From: Petrotoga mobilis SJ95
GTDB lineage: Bacteria; Thermotogota; Thermotogae; Petrotogales; Petrotogaceae
DNA length: 64,000 nt
Direction: 5' to 3'
Assembly: GCF_000018605.1 (NCBI RefSeq)
Contig: NC_010003.1
Span: 2,105,549 to 2,169,548 of the forward strand
Shown one piece after another: positions 61,164 through 64,000 of this stretch (position 1 is the first letter of the stretch; each line of letters starts with the position of its first letter). The translations under genes and the position numbers were made by a program. The notes under the pieces are model-generated. The model did no database searches. It was given only the letters and a program-made list of their open reading frames with translations, and had not been told where the DNA came from.

Positions 61164-63324
61164 AGAGATAGCATTGGAATTAGGTATTTCAAGAGAAGAA
61201 TTTGATCTCATCGAAGAAAAGTTGGGGAGAATACCCAACGAATTTGAAACCTATCTTTTTTCTGCTCAATGGTCTGAACATTGTGGTTACAAACATTCTA
61301 AACATTACCTAAAAAAAATTAATGAATCTTATGAAAGCGAAAATGCAGGATACGTTCAGATTGGAGGAAAGGCCGTTGTTTTTAAGGTTGAAAGTCACAA
61401 CCATCCTTCTGCAGTAGAACCTTATCAAGGAGCCGCTACTGGTATCGGTGGGATAGTTAGAGATATATTAGCTATGGGAGCAAGGCCCATAGCACTTTTA
61501 GATTCGTTGAAATTTGGAAATGTTTTTGATCCAAAGGTGAAGAACATTTTCGAAGGGGTTGTTTCAGGTATAAGCGATTATGGAAATTCCATCGGTGTCC
61601 CTACGGTTGGTGGAGAGACTTCATTCAATGAAATATATTCAACAAACCCTTTGATAAACGTGATGTGTGTCGGGGTTGCTAACAAAAATCATTTGGCATC
61701 TTCCCACGCTGATGGACCTGATAAACTTCTTGTATATGTAGGATCTAAAACCGGACGTGATGGAATCCATGGAGCCTCTTTTGCATCAAAAAAATTGAGT
61801 GGAAAAGATGACAGGCCCTCTGTTCAAGTTGGAGATCCCTTTACCGAAAAGAATCTAATCGAAGCGACACTTGAGATATTGAAAATAAAAGGGGTAAGAG
61901 CTTGTCAAGATATGGGTGCTGCCGGTGTTCTTAGCTCTACTTCTGAAATGGCTTATAAGGGTGGAGTTGGTTGTGAACTTTATTTAGATAATATACCCAA
62001 AAGGCAAGAAGATATAGAACCTTGGGAAATAATGCTTTCTGAGTCTCAAGAGAGGATGCTTTTTTTGGTTAATCCTGGTACAGAGAAAAAAGTAGAAGCC
62101 ATCTGTAATAAGTACTTGATCGATTTTGCAGTTATAGGAAAAACAATTTCTACCCCTCATTACGTTGTGAAAGAAAATAGCGAAGGCAAGGTTCTTGCTG
62201 ATCTTCCAATAGATATATTAGTTAACGCCCCTGAATATTATAGGAACAACACCATTCCTTCTACTTATATATTGAACAAAGCAAAAAAATACCCAAAGAC
62301 AAAGATAAAGGATATAGATAAAATATTAAAGATATTACTGTCAAACCACAACATATCTAGTAAAAAATGGATATATCAACAGTACGATTATAAAGTTGAA
62401 ACGAATACAATATTTATACCAGAACAAGCCGATAGTGCTGTACTTTGGTTAAAAAAAACTCAAAAGGCTATTGCTGTTACGATTGACAGCAACGAACTTT
62501 ACACCTATTTAGATCCATTTGAGGGTACAAAGAACGTTGTATACGAAGCTGCGAGAAATCTAATCTCTGTTGGTGCAAAGCCTTTAGCTATCACAGACAA
62601 CCTTAATTTTGGTGATCCTGATGATCCCGAAGTATCATGGCAATTTGAAAAAAGTATTGAAGGCTTGATTGAAGCTTCAAAAGAACTTTCTACCCCAGTG
62701 GTTAGTGGTAACGTCAGTTTTTACAATTCGTATCATGAAACATCGATTTTCCCTACCCCAGTTATTGGTATGATTGGGGAAATTAAAGATATAAAAAAAA
62801 TAGTTAACCTAAAGTTCAAAGATTGTGGTGATGTAGTATATTTAATTGGAAAAACAGATATCAATGTTGATAAGATAGGTGGTAGTTTTTATTTAAAAGT
62901 TCTTGAAGGGTTTGTAGGTGGAGAGATAGACTTTGTAAATCCAATGTATGAAAGATATTTGCAAAACTTTATATTAGATCTAATAGATAAAGGTATTTTA
63001 AAAAGTGTGCATGATGTTTCAAAAGGCGGTTTGCTCACTGCTTTGGCGGTGTCCTGTATATTGAGTAATCGTGGTTTTAAAGGTATTTTAGATGCTTCCA
63101 TAGAAGAACTTTTTGGAGAGAATCAGGGCAGGTTCATCGTGTCTGTTAGGAGTAAAGATTCCCGTATATTTGAAGATATTGCTAAATCATCTAATATCAA
63201 CGTTAAAAAATTGGGAGAGATAAAATCCAGTGATGACGGTATCGATATCTGCAGTGCATATTTTGATTTAAAAGAATTGAAAAGTATCTATTTTGATAGT
63301 ATCTCGAAAAGTGTGGAGGAATAA
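61141..63324 (+). CDS. purL: Phosphoribosylformylglycinamidine synthase subunit PurL
   Basis: Synthetase subunit of FGAM synthase, 727 residues from the GTG at 61141 (AGGAGG upstream), the length of the small PurL type. FSAQWSEHCGYKHSK, VFKVESHNHPSAVEPYQGAATG, VGGETSFNE, QDMGAAGVLSS, GTKNVVYEAARNLISVGAKP and HDVSKGGLLTALA are visible. The frame extension to 61093 lies inside purQ and is not the start. Confidence 0.96.
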   Translation: MQNQLTIKEIALELGISREEFDLIEEKLGRIPNEFETYLFSAQWSEHCGYKHSKHYLKKINESYESENAGYVQIGGKAVVFKVESHNHPSAVEPYQGAATGIGGIVRDILAMGARPIALLDSLKFGNVFDPKVKNIFEGVVSGISDYGNSIGVPTVGGETSFNEIYSTNPLINVMCVGVANKNHLASSHADGPDKLLVYVGSKTGRDGIHGASFASKKLSGKDDRPSVQVGDPFTEKNLIEATLEILKIKGVRACQDMGAAGVLSSTSEMAYKGGVGCELYLDNIPKRQEDIEPWEIMLSESQERMLFLVNPGTEKKVEAICNKYLIDFAVIGKTISTPHYVVKENSEGKVLADLPIDILVNAPEYYRNNTIPSTYILNKAKKYPKTKIKDIDKILKILLSNHNISSKKWIYQQYDYKVETNTIFIPEQADSAVLWLKKTQKAIAVTIDSNELYTYLDPFEGTKNVVYEAARNLISVGAKPLAITDNLNFGDPDDPEVSWQFEKSIEGLIEASKELSTPVVSGNVSFYNSYHETSIFPTPVIGMIGEIKDIKKIVNLKFKDCGDVVYLIGKTDINVDKIGGSFYLKVLEGFVGGEIDFVNPMYERYLQNFILDLIDKGILKSVHDVSKGGLLTALAVSCILSNRGFKGILDASIEELFGENQGRFIVSVRSKDSRIFEDIAKSSNINVKKLGEIKSSDDGIDICSAYFDLKELKSIYFDSISKSVEE

Positions 63325-63328
63325 TAGA

Positions 63329-63805
63329 ATGTTGATGGAAAATTGTGGTTTGTTTGCCGCATATTCAAAGAGTCAAAAGTACAACGTAAGTGGCAGAATT
63401 GTGGAAGGTCTTTTGGCACTTCAACATAGAGGCCAAGAATCAGCCGGGATCTCGGTGTCAGATGGTACTAAAATTACAACTTATAAGGGTAAAGGCGTAG
63501 TCAATAGAGTTTTCGGGGGCGGTGTATCAAAAAAAATTAACGGTTATTTTGGGATCGGGCACGTAAGATATTCAACGAAAGGGGTCTCTAATTTCACAAA
63601 TGCTCAACCGCTTACTATAAAGTATAAAAATGAATTTTTTTCCATAGCTCACAACGGTCAAATTGAAAATGGTCCTGAAATGAAAGAGAAATACGAAGAG
63701 CAAGGCTCCATATTTATGACAACTACAGATACGGAACTTTTTCCCCATCTTTTAGTTAAGAAGCTAAAAGGCTCTCCTTCAAGTTGGAAAAGTGAAGAAA
63801 TTTAA
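63329..63805 (+). pseudogene. purF: Amidophosphoribosyltransferase, truncated after the glutaminase domain start
   Basis: PurF makes phosphoribosylamine from PRPP and glutamine, the first purine step. From the ATG at 63329 (GGAGGA eight bases upstream), only 158 residues are encoded, against about 430-500 in complete enzymes. The N-terminal glutaminase is recognisable: NCGLFAAY with the nucleophile cysteine, LLALQHRGQESAGIS, GIGHVRYSTKG, IAHNGQIENG and TTDTELFPHLL. The frame then stops at SSWKSEEI, before the end of the glutaminase and the whole phosphoribosyltransferase domain. No continuation appears in any frame to 64000. Confidence 0.83.
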
Positions 63806-64000
63806 CATTTCTTATTATTCAAAAATTTATACGTTTGTATATTATACATTTTTATTTTTTAAAACAAAGATTTAACAATTTTTGTTCTTCAAGTTGTCTC
63901 TTAAATCTTTTTAAGATGAGGGATCTAAAAATTTTAAGTTCTATATTTAGCATAAATAGCCTTTAATCAGATTTTTAATCAAAAATTTTCTTGATTAAGT
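63806..64000. other. AT-rich non-coding tail after the purF break
   Basis: 195 bases, very rich in A and T, with no open frame and only short palindromic stretches such as CTTAAATCTTTTTAAG and repeated TTAATCA words. It looks unlike the coding DNA on its left and could be the end of an inserted element, but the window ends too soon to tell. Confidence 0.5.

Overview
The window looks like a chromosomal segment of a low-GC, thermophilic, fermentative bacterium of the Thermotogota, most like the Petrotoga group. This is inferred from the AT-rich sequence, from proteins that resemble the Thermotoga versions I remember (GcvT, PfkA, Pcm), from many GTG/TTG starts behind strong GGAGG ribosome binding sites, and from the absence of sigma-54 hallmarks. 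I could not run a taxonomic search. Apart from an IS110 element, a 6.7-kb island and scattered GC-rich repeats, it is mostly core metabolism and housekeeping.

Layout. 1-5.5 kb: 3' part of pcm, a BMP-family binding protein, a secreted MBL-fold/lamin-tail protein, tRNA-Ala(GGC), guaB. 5.5-10.4 kb: rlmN, a PASTA protein, rsgA, rpe and an XTP/dITP pyrophosphatase in tight array, then HU and a phosphoesterase. 10.5-14.7 kb: glycine cleavage genes gcvT (with an unusual N-terminal extension), gcvPA and gcvPB, but no gcvH. 14.8-22.2 kb: a Fur-family regulator facing away, then pfkA, pyk, hslU and a K+ uptake set (two TrkA-type proteins plus TrkH). 22.3-26.6 kb (minus strand): a ROK regulator and a sugar ABC transporter. 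26.9-32.7 kb (minus strand): pstSCAB-phoU-phoB-phoR, with a three-repeat Pho box over the -35 of pstS. 32.9-35.7 kb: relA/spoT, dtd and a small conserved gene.

35.6-42.5 kb is the most unusual part. A 1911-residue protein (N-terminal hydrophobic segment, P-loop NTPase domain, about 32 tandem 47-residue TPR-like repeats) sits on a segment bounded by a 173-bp direct repeat (172/173 identical). The repeat duplicates the convergent 3' ends of the small conserved gene and an HD-domain gene. The architecture resembles STAND-type sensor/signalling or defence NTPases. The internal 141-bp DNA repeats are in places almost identical, so the repeat number is probably still changing.

42.5-54.6 kb returns to core genes: HD hydrolase, dxr-rseP-ispG (isoprenoid synthesis plus a site-2 protease), yaaR-holB-ricT, a DUF2905 protein, transketolase, RNase III and two radical-SAM proteins. 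An IS110-family transposase follows (54.7-56.0 kb) with a structured non-coding region upstream that could hold its bridge RNA. Then come a PAS/AAA+/Fis-type regulator without GAFTGA, a FliJ-like protein and an ArsC-like phosphatase.

The last 5 kb is a purine operon, purE-purC-purS-purQ-purL-purF, behind a guanine-type purine riboswitch whose terminator and antiterminator can be read from the sequence. purF is cut off in its glutaminase domain and followed by about 195 bases of very AT-rich, non-coding DNA to the window edge, which suggests a disruption there.
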